Shown here: piece after piece, positions 1 to 10,105 of the stretch
Numbering within the stretch: the first letter of the stretch is position 1
Layout of the letters: the number at the start of each line of letters is the position of its first letter
NCBI GenBank assembly: GCA_022036555.1
Contig: CM039122.1
Span: 6,980,517 to 7,044,516, forward strand
Length of the DNA stretch: 64,000 nt
Direction: 5' to 3'
Origin: Microstegium vimineum
Taxonomy: Eukaryota; Streptophyta; Magnoliopsida; Poales; Poaceae
Translations under genes and position numbers: made by a program
Notes under the pieces: model-generated
Databases searched by the model: none
Seen by the model: the letters and a program-made list of their open reading frames with translations, nothing else
What the model was told of the DNA's origin: nothing

Positions 1-72
1 AAATCAACTAGGTAAAGTTTGCCCTTCAAACGACCATAAAGATAATAGAGGAATCCTCCCTCTTAAAGACGT

Positions 73-333
73 CTACACCTTATCCGTAAAGAGACAATTG
101 AAGCCCATCTCACATAATTGAGAAACGAACAACGAATTATAACTCAACAAATTCACATGTAATGCATTTGAGATGGAATGATCAAGAGTAATAGCAACTT
201 TACCAAGTCCAATCACTTCCCCTTTGGAGTTGTCACCAAAGATGATATTCTCACTTGCATTTGAAGTTGAGGAATATGATGAGAACATACTCCTTTCTCC
301 GGTCATATGATTTGTACATCCACTATCAAGCAC
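73..333 (-). pseudogene. Copia aspartic protease fragment
   Basis: The minus-strand reading contains LDSGCTNHMTG, the Copia protease active-site motif (D-S/T-G). It is followed by the usual protease core with IIFGDNSKGEVIGLGK. The next segment (window positions 1-72) resembles the pre-integrase region, read in a shifted frame. Protease cleaves the Gag-Pol polyprotein. The fragment is separated from gag by stops and frameshifts. Confidence 0.82.
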
Positions 334-1464
334 CCAACTTGATCCACCGGAGGAGTATGCCTACAAAACAATTTAGTTCCTAGATTTAGGTCCCCAATCA
401 ATCTTGGGTCCTTGCATGTTAGTCACAACAATTTTGGGAACCCAAATGTTCGTGCTTCTTTTATCATGTTTCTCATCACCCACAAATTCTGCAATGACTT
501 TACCACGGTCATTGCATTTCAACATGTAGCTTGAGGACAAACTTCCTTGAGGTGACCTTGTCTTGGGTTGATATGCAAATTTGTTTTTGGCCACCCAGAT
601 TGAGTCCTTGGGTTTCTGAGAAAACCTGCTTTTGCTGGGGCATCTTCTTGGCATGGACTTGGGCTTTAGCTTGATCAGGTGAAGCATTGGTAGCCTTCCC
701 TTTCTTGGGGCGCGGCACTGCCGGCCTGTGGTCCAGCAAAGCTGCTGTCTGTGCAGGCCTTATCTGCACCAATGCTTTCCTTCTTCTCAAACTTGACACA
801 CTCAATGTCTTTGACCATTTTTTACCATTGGTTTTGCCTCCTTGAGTGTGACCAAGCCCGTCTTTGATTGATGGATGCCTTCCATCCTTGTATGGATCTT
901 CTTTGGCTCAACTTTATCTTTGTCATTTTCTTTGAAATTGAGATGACATTGTTGAGCTTTGCTATTTCTTTCTTCATAGCCTCCATGTTAGCAAGGTTAG
1001 TGGAATAGGCATTTCATATCAATATTATAGCATTTTCCACAACCTTGACTAGTGGATGGAGAAGAGGCATCATTTGATTTAGAAAGATGTGAATTGCCCT
1101 CCCAAAGAAGGAGTATTGTACCTCAAGCTCTTGATGCTTTTCAAACTAAGCCACCATACTTTTGCTTGAGGTCACCACACTCCTTCTTAGTGAGAGCATG
1201 AGCTTCTCTTTCCTTGGCCAAAGCTTTGGTCAAAGAGCTCACCTCACTCCTTTCTAATTCAAGGGCTTCCTCACTAGCAATGTAAAGAGTCCTCTTGTTT
1301 AATAAGAGTTTTCTCTCTAGATGCTAGCTCGGCCTTTGTTGCCTCTAATTCATCCAATATGTTTGGCAATGAATAGTTTGGTCTTAGGATCCATTTTCTT
1401 AGTTATTTCATTTATCTCTTCATCACTAGATTCATCATCACTAGAGTAATCACTAGAATCACTA

Positions 1465-3221
1465 CTAGAGATGTCTTTGGGGGGGAGGAGTTATGGCTTT
1501 GGGTTTTGATTTTACCTTCTCACCCTTTGCATAGACAAGTGTGAGGGAAGCTTTCATCATCATCGGACATGTTGTTGAAGAGCCTTGTTGAAGTGGATGG
1601 CTTGTGAATAGCAATGGTGGCCATCTCTTCATCTTCACTATCGGTTGATTCATCCAACCATGTCCAATGTGAGCTTCACCCACATATTTCTTCCCTTTCT
1701 TATAGTCACCCTTGTCTTCTCTCTTGTCTTTTCCAAATTTGTTGTCTTTCTCTTTATTTGGGCAATCGGCAATGAAGTGTTCGGTGCTACCACACCTAAA
1801 GCAAGTTCTTGATTTCTTGATTGGGAACTTCCTCTTCATGAGCTTGTACCCATTCTTCTTTATGCCTTGTTGAATCTTATTATGAATAGGTCCATGTCAT
1901 CTATGTTCTCCCTCTGTTCACCTTCACTTTCACCATCACTTGATGTTGGAGCTTCGGGTTGATGCTTGATGGCCTTGGTTTCTTGAGCTTTGCTTGAGGA
2001 GGGATGCTTGATGTTTTTGGAACAACTAGGGGCTAATTTCCTTGTGCTCTTGTTTGCCTTGAGAGCCACATCCTTGATCTTCATGCCCTCCAACCTTACT
2101 TGTATCTCTCCAAGCTTCTTCCTCTCTTGTGCTTCTTCTCTTTGTAGATCAAAAAGTGATGATCCTTTCAAGCACATCACTTGGTGTGAAGTACTCAAAT
2201 CTCTTCTTATCTCTTATCAATGTCACAACGGTCTCATTCCTTGGGGAGTAGGCTTCAAGCATAATCTTGACAAGCTTGTGTGATCATTGACCTCTTCACC
2301 ACCAAGGCCTCTAATCTTTCCAACCATGGTCATCAATCTATCGAACATCTCTTGTGGCCCTTCACCTTCATTGATCACGAACCGGTTGAGCTTGGCCATC
2401 AATAGGTCGATCTTGGATTGCCTTACTTTGCTCACACCCTCATGTGCAAGATGCAAAGTATCCCAAATTTCCTTTGCAACCTCCAAGCCCATGACCTTGT
2501 TGTACTCATCGCCATCCAATGCACTTAGCAACACGCTAGTTACTTGTGCGTTGAGTTGTATGCAACGGAGCTCGATGGTGGTGGGACTTGTGGGATCAAC
2601 CGAAGGATCACATCCTTTGTGCACAATCTCCCAAGCACCGGGGTGAAGACCTACAAGATAAGCTTTCATCAAGTGTTTCCACTTGGCAAAGTTAGTCCAT
2701 CAAAGTGAGACAATTTGCCCGTGGGAACATGGAATAATGGTTTATGCTCATGCTTAGAAATGGATGAATAATCAAAGGATATGGCGGAGTATTTCTTGCT
2801 GCCATCATCCTTGTTCTTCTTCTTCTCATCCTTCTTCATGGCCTTGGAGGCTTGATATGATGCATCATCATCACCGTCGGAGCTACTTGAATCAACCTCC
2901 ATATGAGAGGCTTGCTCTTTGCTTTTCTTGAGCTCCTCCTCCTTGGCCTTGAGCTCTTTCTTGAGAGCTCTTACTTCTCTTCTATGAAGCTTCTCGGCAA
3001 GCTTTAAGCTTTTGGCTTCATTGATTGCTTTTTCTTCTTTTTGCAATTTCTTGCCATCTCTTCTTAATCTTCTAGCTTCTTTTCTTCTTGCTATCTCTCC
3101 AACGGATTATACCAGCAGTGGTCTGGTACTTGTTGGTGTCGGCACTCTCATCGCTGTTTGAGGTCTCATGCAAATCCACCTTCTTGGGATCAACCATTAC
3201 GACATTTCCCTCTTCGGCCAT
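1465..3221 (-). pseudogene. Copia gag polyprotein remnant (UBN2 domain and CCHC zinc knuckle)
   Basis: Gag would start at the ATG at 3221 (MAEEGNVVMVD), 37 bases after the primer-binding site. The frame shifts near 3100, and a Lys/Glu-rich coiled-coil stretch follows (2750-3046). The capsid-like UBN2 domain is at 2223-2690, with the typical AKEIWDTL and KVRQSKIDLLM segments. A second acidic, Lys-rich stretch lies at 1860-2198. The nucleocapsid zinc knuckle CFRCGSTEHFIADC lies near 1760-1800. At least three frame changes are needed to read these together, so no functional protein is expected. Gag forms the particle that packages element RNA. Confidence 0.8.
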
Positions 3222-3257
3222 TACCTCACACGGTTAAGTGCTTCTTGAGGTAACCTT

Positions 3258-3269
3258 GCTCCGATACCA
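3258..3269 (-). other. Primer-binding site (initiator Met tRNA type)
   Basis: On the minus strand this reads TGGTATCGGAGC, one mismatch from the common plant Copia primer-binding site TGGTATCAGAGC. It lies two bases downstream of the 5' LTR end, which fixes the orientation of the element. Confidence 0.85.
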
Positions 3270-3271
3270 CT

Positions 3272-4524
3272 TGAAAGGACCTGATTGGCCTAGAGGGGGG
3301 GGGGGTGAATAGGCCTATCTAAAATTCAACTCGACACTTGCTGTCAGTCACAGGCCGGCACTGCCGGGCTCAGGGCCGGCACTGCCGGGGTGGCCGGCAC
3401 TGCTGGGCTAAGAGCAGCAGTGCTGGTCACTTGAACATATTTCAACACAATTCAAAAAGTAAAGACTAAATGTAAATTGTGACTGAATCAAAACCTTCCT
3501 AGAGGTGTAGGAAACCTCTAGCACCACTTGAAAGTGGTTAGCAACACACCCTTGGAGTAGATCGAGTCCAAACCCTAGAAATCACCTTGCACACAATATA
3601 TAACAAAGTAAAGTAACAAGCACACGGTGACCATAGGATTTATCCCGTGGTTCAGCTCGCCACCAAGGCTTGCCTACGTCCATGTTGTTGAGGTGCGCCA
3701 CACAAGGCTAGCTCTTTCCTCGGTCTCAAGTCAAGAGAATGAACTCTTGAGATGAGGGGCAATGTTATTTAGCAATATGGTGGTGTTTACAAAACTCCCT
3801 TGGCTGCCACACAAGTTGGCAAGCTCAAGGGCAACGCCTTAGCCGGCTAGGAGCAAAGCTCCAAGAGTAACAAACTCAAACCGCCGGCCACCACGCGAAC
3901 CAAATGCTTATAGGAGTGAAGATCGAGGGAGAAGCTTCTTCTCAAAGTTTGGAGGCTCAATCTCTCAAAGAATGATTGGAAATCAATGGAGGAGAGTGGA
4001 TGAGCATCAAGGGAGAAGGGGAGAGCAAGAAAGAGCTTCTCTGTTCTGTTTTTGCGAAGTCTGAGAATTGGAATGGCAGAAAACTAGCTGTTAGGGGAAA
4101 GTGAGGGGGTGTTTAAGTACCCCTCACTGCCAACGGGCAGAAAAGTCACGGCGAGTGCCGGCCTGTAGCCGGCAGCTGGCCTGGGCAGAACAGCAAAGGA
4201 ATGATCTTCAATAAGCTGGCTGATTTTCCCACTTTGTATGTGGAGGTGTGAAGTATATAGATAGATGTTGCATTTGGTTCACTTGTTGGCATGCGTGTTG
4301 AGTCCCCTTAATAGTACGACATACCTAACTCAATTTCAAAGTTATAAAAGAATTTAAACTCCTTTGAGCTTGTTGCCATGCACTTTTGTAATTGTAGGGG
4401 TCCGCCAACTGTTCATCAAACCTCCTTAAGTTTAACCTGCTTGTCATACTTGTAAAGTCTCATTAGTTCTCTAATTGCGTTGTCATGTCACCAAAAACCC
4501 ACTTAAGGCTTGATTGCACTTTCA
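3272..4524 (-). repeat. 5' LTR of the left SIRE-type element
   Basis: The LTR is 1253 bp and begins TGAAAGG and ends TTTCA on the plus strand, that is TG...CA on both strands. The primer-binding site abuts its left side. It is the same family as the LTR at 57188-58461, with roughly 4% substitutions plus small indels where I compared them. It carries a G-run next to its end and repeated GGCCGGCACTGCCGG palindromes at 3352-3420 and near 4160. The flanking 5 bp on the right is AGATT (4525-4529). Confidence 0.9.
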
Positions 4525-4687
4525 AGATTTTGTTGAAAAAACACACTCCAACAACTTTTGTAAATGGATATGCAAATTATAGCTATCTTCTATTATTCCG
4601 GGGTTTTCGCTAGCCAATTATAGAAGACGAGAATGACTCTCTAGACTGCTCATGCCAAACGTGATTCGATTCTATCTATATCTATCT
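4525..4687. other. Short spacer between SIRE LTR and Helitron
   Basis: No gene is seen. The sequence (CTCCAACAAC..., CAAATTATAGCTATCTTC) resembles the inner part of a common grass MITE-like repeat. Its other half may be the fragment at 57130-57182. Confidence 0.4.
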
Positions 4688-5732
4688 TCTATACCTAATA
4701 ATAAAGAGGCAAAATTTCAGCCTCTTTTTTGGTCTGAATTTTTTTTTGGTCTGGCCTACTTTAACTAATTCTACACGTTTTCAGCGAAGACTACTAATCC
4801 ACACATTTTTCAAACGTTCCATAGTTCAAATTAAATTAGACCCCCACATGTGTTGCGGTTGCAGGGCCCAAACTGCTATCCAGGCCGGCCTGCGCATGCA
4901 GCATAGCGCCTTGTTGGCCCAAGCTGCCGGCCGATAGCCCACATGGGTAGAAAAGGCCCAACACAGCTCAAGCGGTGTGTCCTATATATATAATTGTATT
5001 TTATATTCCATGCAAATGAATCCGTCCATATGTATTTGAGAGTTTCTTTGTGATTTTTGGTAATTGAGTGACAACCTAGGTGAACTAATACGTGTTTTAA
5101 GTGATTATTACACATGAGATTAGTTCACAGGTAATTGTGTGTGAAGGAGCTTAATTGTACATGAGACATGACATGGAGTTATGTGATCAAGGTGGAGAAG
5201 ATCAAGATGAGGCTTGGCTTGATGGACCGGTTGCAAGTGTGAAGGGCAAGCGAGTGATGATTGGCGCCAATGGACCAAGGCAACGGTTGAAGAGAAGTGA
5301 GGTCAAGATCGATGAAACCAACACGGGTCATGTGATGATATGGAGTGGATCATATCATTTGACAAGTGGTTGGTGCATGTGTTGCATCAACATTGGAGAA
5401 GGAGATGGAATGGAATGCGCAAGGCAAAGGTATAACCATAGGGCATTTCATTTCACCGGTCATAGGTGTGTAGAGAAGACTATGACTGGGTTTAGGATAG
5501 ATAGTCCGTACTATCAAGAGGAGCAAACTTGTTTGCATATCGGTTATCTAGTGCCACCATGAGAGATCTAACTTTGCGATGAATTAGGATCGAGTGGCGC
5601 GGTGAGAAGCAAGTGAAAATACTTTTAAAATAATTATGAAAATGCTAACACACTTGCACAAGGGAAGATCAATTTGTGTTATCACATGAGAAGCGAAGGA
5701 GAAGTGGCAGCTCGGTTTGGCTGAGGAAACAG

Positions 5733-6150
5733 CTCGGACGCAAGGTCCGGACGCAGGGGGCTACTGGTCCGGACCATCGCGGATGCGTCCGGAAGGTTAC
5801 CCTAGCGTGCCTGATTCGGAACAGCAAGGTCCGGACGCTGTTGTTGGTCCGGACGGGGACTCCGGACTCGCGTCCGGAGGTTTGCCCTCTCTGTAACGGC
5901 TCTGAGTGAAGAAACACGGACGCTGTTCGCCGTCCGGACGCAGGGATCGGAGCGTGTCCGGTGTCTGGCGCTCTCTGGAGTGGAGGTTCCGGACGCAAGT
6001 TGTTGGTCCGGGTGCGGCACTGTTGCACACGTCCGGAGGCACGTGGCACGCGAGGCGAGCGCGCCAATAGGCGGTTTCAAAACGGCAGGAGTCCGGACGC
6101 ATGTTGCATGGTCTGGACCCGCACTGTTGCGTGCGTCCGGACCCTCTGTA
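5733..6150 (+). repeat. Array of GTCCGGAC palindromes in the LTR U3
   Basis: More than a dozen copies of TCCGGA occur in about 420 bp, often as GGTCCGGAC or GCGTCCGG with variable spacing. They sit just upstream of the TATA box at 6196. They could be factor-binding sites, or CpG-rich methylation targets. The function is unknown. Confidence 0.8.
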
Positions 6151-6195
6151 GAGAGCCTAGTGAAAGGGGAAAACGGCTAGTTTGTTTGGCTAGCC

Positions 6196-6204
6196 TATAA
6201 ATAG
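6196..6204 (+). promoter_or_regulatory. TATA box of the solo LTR promoter
   Basis: TATAAATAG stands between the TCCGGA array and the transcribed-looking leader. The second solo LTR has the same arrangement at 56169. Confidence 0.6.
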
Positions 6205-6809
6205 TTGTTGGTCGGCCCTTGGGGCTGGTGGAGCACCTTGGGCATTTGTTGCCTTGGTTGTGCTTGGTTTGGGAACCCTAACTCACTCATACTTCGAAGT
6301 GTTCATCCGATTGAGTGAGAGAGCGATTTCTAGTGCGTTGCTTTGAGAGATTGCATGGGTGTGGCAGTAGGTGATCGTGTTGCAAGCCGGTGGTGCTTGT
6401 TACTCTTGGAGGTTGCCACCTCCTAGACGGCTTGGTGATTGTGGCTCCGTCGAAGCATGCAAGAAGCTTGTGCGTGGCTCCGGGAGAAGGCTTTGTGAGG
6501 GGTATTGTGTTCGCCCCGCGGGGATCGCGAAGAGCAACTCTAGTTGAGCGTGTCATTGAGCTACCCTCACTTGTGGGTGGATTTTTGCGGCACCCGAGTT
6601 AGTGGGCTAGGTTTGTGAACGCCTATTTAGCCCCGAATCACCAAGTGTGTGGTCGACACAACGGGGACTAGCTTGGCGGTGACCAAGTGAACATCGGGAG
6701 AAAAATCACCGTGTCAACCTTATATATCTTCTCGGTGGTTTGCATTCTCCAAATCACTAGCTTGTATTTACTTATTCGTATTGTGCTAGTGGTTAGTTGT
6801 TGCTCTTGT

Positions 6810-7082
6810 AACTAGTTAGCTTGTGTAGCTTAACTAGTTGCCTTCTAGCTTGTGTAGCATAGAAGTAGCTCTTGAGTGGCTAATTGGTTTGTGTAGCCTT
6901 GTTAGTCACATTACTTAGTTTGTGTAGCTAAGTAAGTGGAGCTCTCTAGTTGGCTTGTGTAGTCTTGCTAGAGAGCATTGCTAGTGAGCTTAGGTGCTTT
7001 GTGCTTTGCTTACTAGTATGTGTAGGAGCTCCCTTTGTGCTTAGAGTACTAGTTGCTTAGGTTTGTGTAACTTGCAACCTAG
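6810..7082 (+). repeat. Tandem array of hairpins with a conserved TTGTGTA loop
   Basis: Seven inverted repeats follow one another. H1 6810-6839 has stem AACTAGTTAGC with one bulge. H2 6842-6865 has stem CTTCTAGC. H3 6876-6909 has stem GTGGCTAA plus GG/CC. H4 6911-6935 has stem TTACTTAG, perfect. H5 6941-6976 has stem GCTCTCTAG, perfect. H6 6981-7016 has stem CTAGTGAGC. H7 7049-7082 has stem CTAG-TTGC. The loops of H1-H5 and H7 contain TTGTGTA, while the stems differ. The array lies downstream of the TATA box, so it would be part of the RNA leader. Confidence 0.75.
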
Positions 7083-7926
7083 ACTTGTTTAGGTGAGCTT
7101 CCTAGCTTGATACCTTAGTAAGCCCAATTAGTATATTTTGCTTGGTGCTATAGTAATAGATAGAGGGGTGTAGTCTTGGCTAGACCGATAATTTTAATCC
7201 CGCATTTGTTTCGGTTAGCCGGAGCGTTTAAGTTTTAGAAAAGACTATTCACCCCTCTCTAGTCCGCCATCTCGACCCTACAGTATTGCTCGCACAATAA
7301 TATAATAATTTATGTAACTAATCAAATCAAAGCTCATCACTAAGACCGTCTCCAACAACCACGACCAAAAATACAATACACATTCGTTATGACAGAATAC
7401 TCTGATTCGAGATCTTGAAAAGACCACATATAAAAAAGGTAAAATATGAATAACTATGCAATAAGTACTTATATAGAAGGGGACACTTTTACTTGGTTCG
7501 GTAGCTCTTGTCTAGCATGATCTAGTCATATAGAGTTCGATTACATATACGGTTTCTTAATCTAACCTTAAAAGTTTTGAGTTCTAATTGTCATCCAAAT
7601 AGAGCTCTTTAAATCCTATATCCTAATACGAAACACATGAGACTTCTAAGCAACATAAAAAGAAATTCTAATCTAGATAGAAATAGGATAATAAGAATAG
7701 AAATCAAGCAATCTCATGTTGTCAGTACTTAAAGAAAACAAAAGAGGTCCAAATCAAAACCAAAAGGACACTACGTTGACAGTCATGACTAAGCATATAA
7801 TCAAACAAGTAACATATTTTTACATGTGAATCTTATCATGGTTGTGCAAGGGTCAGCGATAAAATCAAAGTTGAAAGAGAAAAAAAAAATCAATTCCCGT
7901 TGCAACGCACGGGCATATTTGTTAGT

Positions 7927-8639
7927 AATTATTAATTTGGGATAAATAAGTATAAATAGTGAAGTAGATAATTGTTACTTTGTGTTATACTCTCTCTGTT
8001 CATAAATAGTAATCGTATTAGACTAGAGAAAAAAGATCAATTAGTAGCTGACCCAAATCAGATATAATAACTATTAGCTAGATAATTATTATTAGATTGT
8101 GAATCTATAAACTGCTTAACTATATGTGTTTGTTTATCCAAAAAAAAAAAAAAACTGTTTGGATCCTACGCGGAAGTAGTTCGGTCCGGTACGGCGGTAC
8201 CTATTGGCATGGACTCGCTCCACGCCGTCGTTGCCGCCGCCGCCACCACCGGAGGCATCCCGAGAACCCCAACCAATGCCATGCGCCTCCGCCACATGCC
8301 CACGCCTGCCGCCGCAATGACTCCCCGTCTAGTACCGCTCTCCCTCCCCACCTCCGTCTAATCCCTCCAAGAACAGTGAAGCAGGCAAGGAGAAGGAGAA
8401 GGTGGGTTCCGGCCGCAGTTGCGCGGATTGGCGAGTCCCAGGCCATCAGACCACCAAACCCTCTCTCATCTGACGTAAGGGCAAGCCCCGCGAGTTCGGC
8501 GGTAAATGTAGATCTTTGAATTTAGTTAGATTATAGATATTTATATTTATATATGGCCAATCATATTATTGCTTATTACCCGTGCTCAGCAAAACTAGGG
8601 ACTGAGGCTTGGAGCCGGCACTTCCCCGATCCCATTCCG
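7927..8639 (+). promoter_or_regulatory. Upstream region and probable 5' UTR of the BOD1/SHG1-like gene
   Basis: 8165-8474 is GC-rich and has a possible splice donor (GAC|GTAAGG at 8475) and acceptor (CTCAG at 8589) enclosing a 115-bp AT-rich intron. Spliced this way, the frame upstream of the ATG has a stop immediately before it, so this part is untranslated. A 50-codon open frame at 8209-8361 (MDSLHAVV...) could be an upstream ORF. An A-tract lies at 8141-8154. The AT-rich 7927-8130 has a Stowaway-like edge near 7988. The transcription start is not resolved. Confidence 0.4.
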
Positions 8640-10105
8640 ATGAGTGATCCTGGTGGCTGTGCCTTGCGGCAGCCACCGACGCCAGCAGAGGTGGTGGGGC
8701 GGCTCAAGGATGATGGCGACTTCGATGCTCTTCGCCGTGCCATCGTCCGGAAGGTCAAGGACAACGTAAGCTTCCCCAAACGTCAATCTCCCCAAATCCT
8801 TTACCACAAGGTTTTTCGATTTTGTCGTTCTTGGTCCCTAATCCTGCGCACATGCCACTCTGTTTCACTGAATTCTCGGTGGATGAATCGGTCATTGCCG
8901 TTACCTGATTCGATTCGATATTGTGATTGATTGTTTGTGAGATTGCAATAGATGACCTAGAGTTTAGGGTTTCTCTGGAATTTCGTCCGTTTGGTCTGCT
9001 GCTATAGGCCTTAAGATTCCGGTGCTGTATAGGGACCGGAGCACTTTAGATTGAACCCTGGTCAAGGTGAATGGATCCTTTCCTTGGTATCTCTAGTGGA
9101 CAACTGCAGAACTTAGTTGTCATTGAAAGTACTGGCTTGAGTAGATCTTTCGTTCAAAAAATAAAGTTACATATATCCATCTGTGTTGTGTCTTGTTTGG
9201 GTGAACTGAAATATGAGTTCTGGTTTCTGGTGTTTGTATTGTTATGAAATCCTAAGGTTCTAAAATGGTCTGATTCGATGCTTGTTACAAAACGTTTCAA
9301 AATTAGAATTTGTAGGATGGTGGAAAAAAATTGTTAGGAGTGTCTATTTCACCATGCTAGATAGGTGTTTGCTCTGCTTACATGGTAAGTACATGTAGAT
9401 TACGAACAGTGCATAGTAACATATCCTTTGTTCATCAGATTGGTATATGTGGTGCATAGGAGTATTAAGTTGATGTCATGCTATTTTTTCTTGCAGGAGG
9501 TACTACGGAACAAAATCATCTCAGAGGTAAAGCAGTCAGTGGTTCTACAAGAAGATGGATCTGAGAGGATGAAATTGAAAGACCTATCTGATGCAATTTT
9601 TCAAGATATTGGGTAATTTGAGCCACTTCTTTGTAAAAACCTTCAAACTCATAATAGATATTGATTACTAGCTCGACTTGTTGATACACTGTTCTCCCAT
9701 ATCAGGAGCAAAATAATGGGTCAAATCTCAGATGAGGTATGGAATGTCATCCAGTCAAATGAAACTGATATACAGGGAACTGTGAAAGCCGTCTACAATA
9801 GGATACTGAACCCTGAAGAGGTCCCTGAGCCTTCTTCCAAGAAGCTGAAGCGGAAAGGCAAAGAGGAACAAGTTTTGCCAACGAAAACAGCAACTACTGT
9901 TGCAATCGAGGCGGAAGATGATGATCCGGAGGAACCACCGGGATTTGGTTTCAGCGATACTCAGCGTAATGATATTGGAGCAACAAAGCCACCGATGGAT
10001 TTGGAAAATGGTAATGAAGCGAAGCCAAATGGAGGTGAGCCAGCTGCAATCAGCAATCCAGGGGATGAGGAGGAGGATCCTGAAGTGCCCCCTGGATTTG
10101 GTTAA
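8640..10105 (+). CDS. BOD1/SHG1-like (COMPASS-Shg1 domain) protein, three exons, complete
   Basis: The exons are 8640-8765, 9497-9612 and 9706-10105, all with GT-AG introns and matching phases (0, 2), giving 213 residues. The start is the ATG in TTCCGATGAGTG. The in-frame upstream ATG (8553) lies in AT-rich, probably intronic sequence. Residues about 16-115 form the helical domain: EVVGRLKDDGDFDALRR opens it, as in the BOD1/SHG1 family (KxxGxFDxxRR), and KLKDLSDAIFQDIGSKIM and VWNVIQSNETDIQGTV follow. The tail is Lys-rich (KKLKRKGKEE), then acidic, with two DPExPPGFG motifs, one of them at the very C-terminus. SHG1 is a yeast Set1/COMPASS subunit, and BOD1 proteins act with SET1B or PP2A. A chromatin role here is inferred. 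The gene structure is firm and the family call is moderate. Confidence 0.8.

Larger units (their letters stand above)
1..3271 (-). mobile_element. Internal region (gag to start of pol) of a SIRE/Maximus-type Copia element, cut by the window edge
   Basis: Read on the minus strand, the order is primer-binding site, gag, zinc knuckle, aspartic protease and the start of the pre-integrase region, which is the Copia order. Gag and pol are broken by many stops and frame changes, so the copy is dead. The 5' LTR is 3272-4524, and the 3' LTR would lie left of position 1. LTR length, the long coiled gag N-terminus and the Gly-rich LTR edge fit the SIRE/Maximus lineage. The lineage name is inferred from recalled family features, not from a search. 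The palindromic decamer of the LTR (GGCACTGCC core) also occurs inside gag near 711-735. Confidence 0.88.
5037..7282 (+). mobile_element. Solo LTR, 2246 bp, SIRE-like, with GTATT target duplication
   Basis: It starts TGAGAG and ends CTACA. The 5 bp GTATT is present directly before (5032-5036) and directly after (7283-7287). There is no internal region, primer site or coding sequence, so it is a solo LTR left by LTR-LTR recombination. A TATA box lies at 6196-6204, which puts U3 at about 5037-6225 and R/U5 downstream. U3 has a dense TCCGGA array, and R/U5 has an array of hairpins. The 3' edge (CTATTCACCCCTCTCTAGTC) resembles other SIRE LTR ends. Confidence 0.9.
4688..7926 (+). mobile_element. 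Short non-autonomous Helitron, interrupted by a solo LTR
   Basis: The 5' end reads TCTATACCTAATAATAAAG (4688 on), the 5'-TC type terminus of grass Helitrons. The 3' end has the hairpin CCCGT-T-GC-AAC-GC-ACGGG at 7896-7913, followed after about 10 bases by TTAG|T, a one-base decay of the usual CTAG|T. Without the nested solo LTR and its duplicated target, the element is about 0.99 kb. It has no replicase or helicase. The pairing of the two ends is inferred from their family resemblance and from the clean LTR insertion between them. Confidence 0.7.

Noticed and set aside
5155..5562. 135-codon plus-strand frame as a gene
   Set aside because: It lies wholly within the solo LTR U3, has no homology that I recognise, and is not preceded by a promoter of its own.
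5733..6150. Regularly recurring GC-rich units that could suggest a CRISPR array
   Set aside because: Spacing is irregular, the units are 6-12 bp, there are no equal-length spacers or cas genes, and the array lies inside a plant LTR.
8124..8519. 131-codon plus-strand frame upstream of the BOD1/SHG1-like gene as its first exon
   Set aside because: With the likely 115-bp intron removed, a stop codon stands in frame just before the downstream ATG, so it cannot extend the protein.
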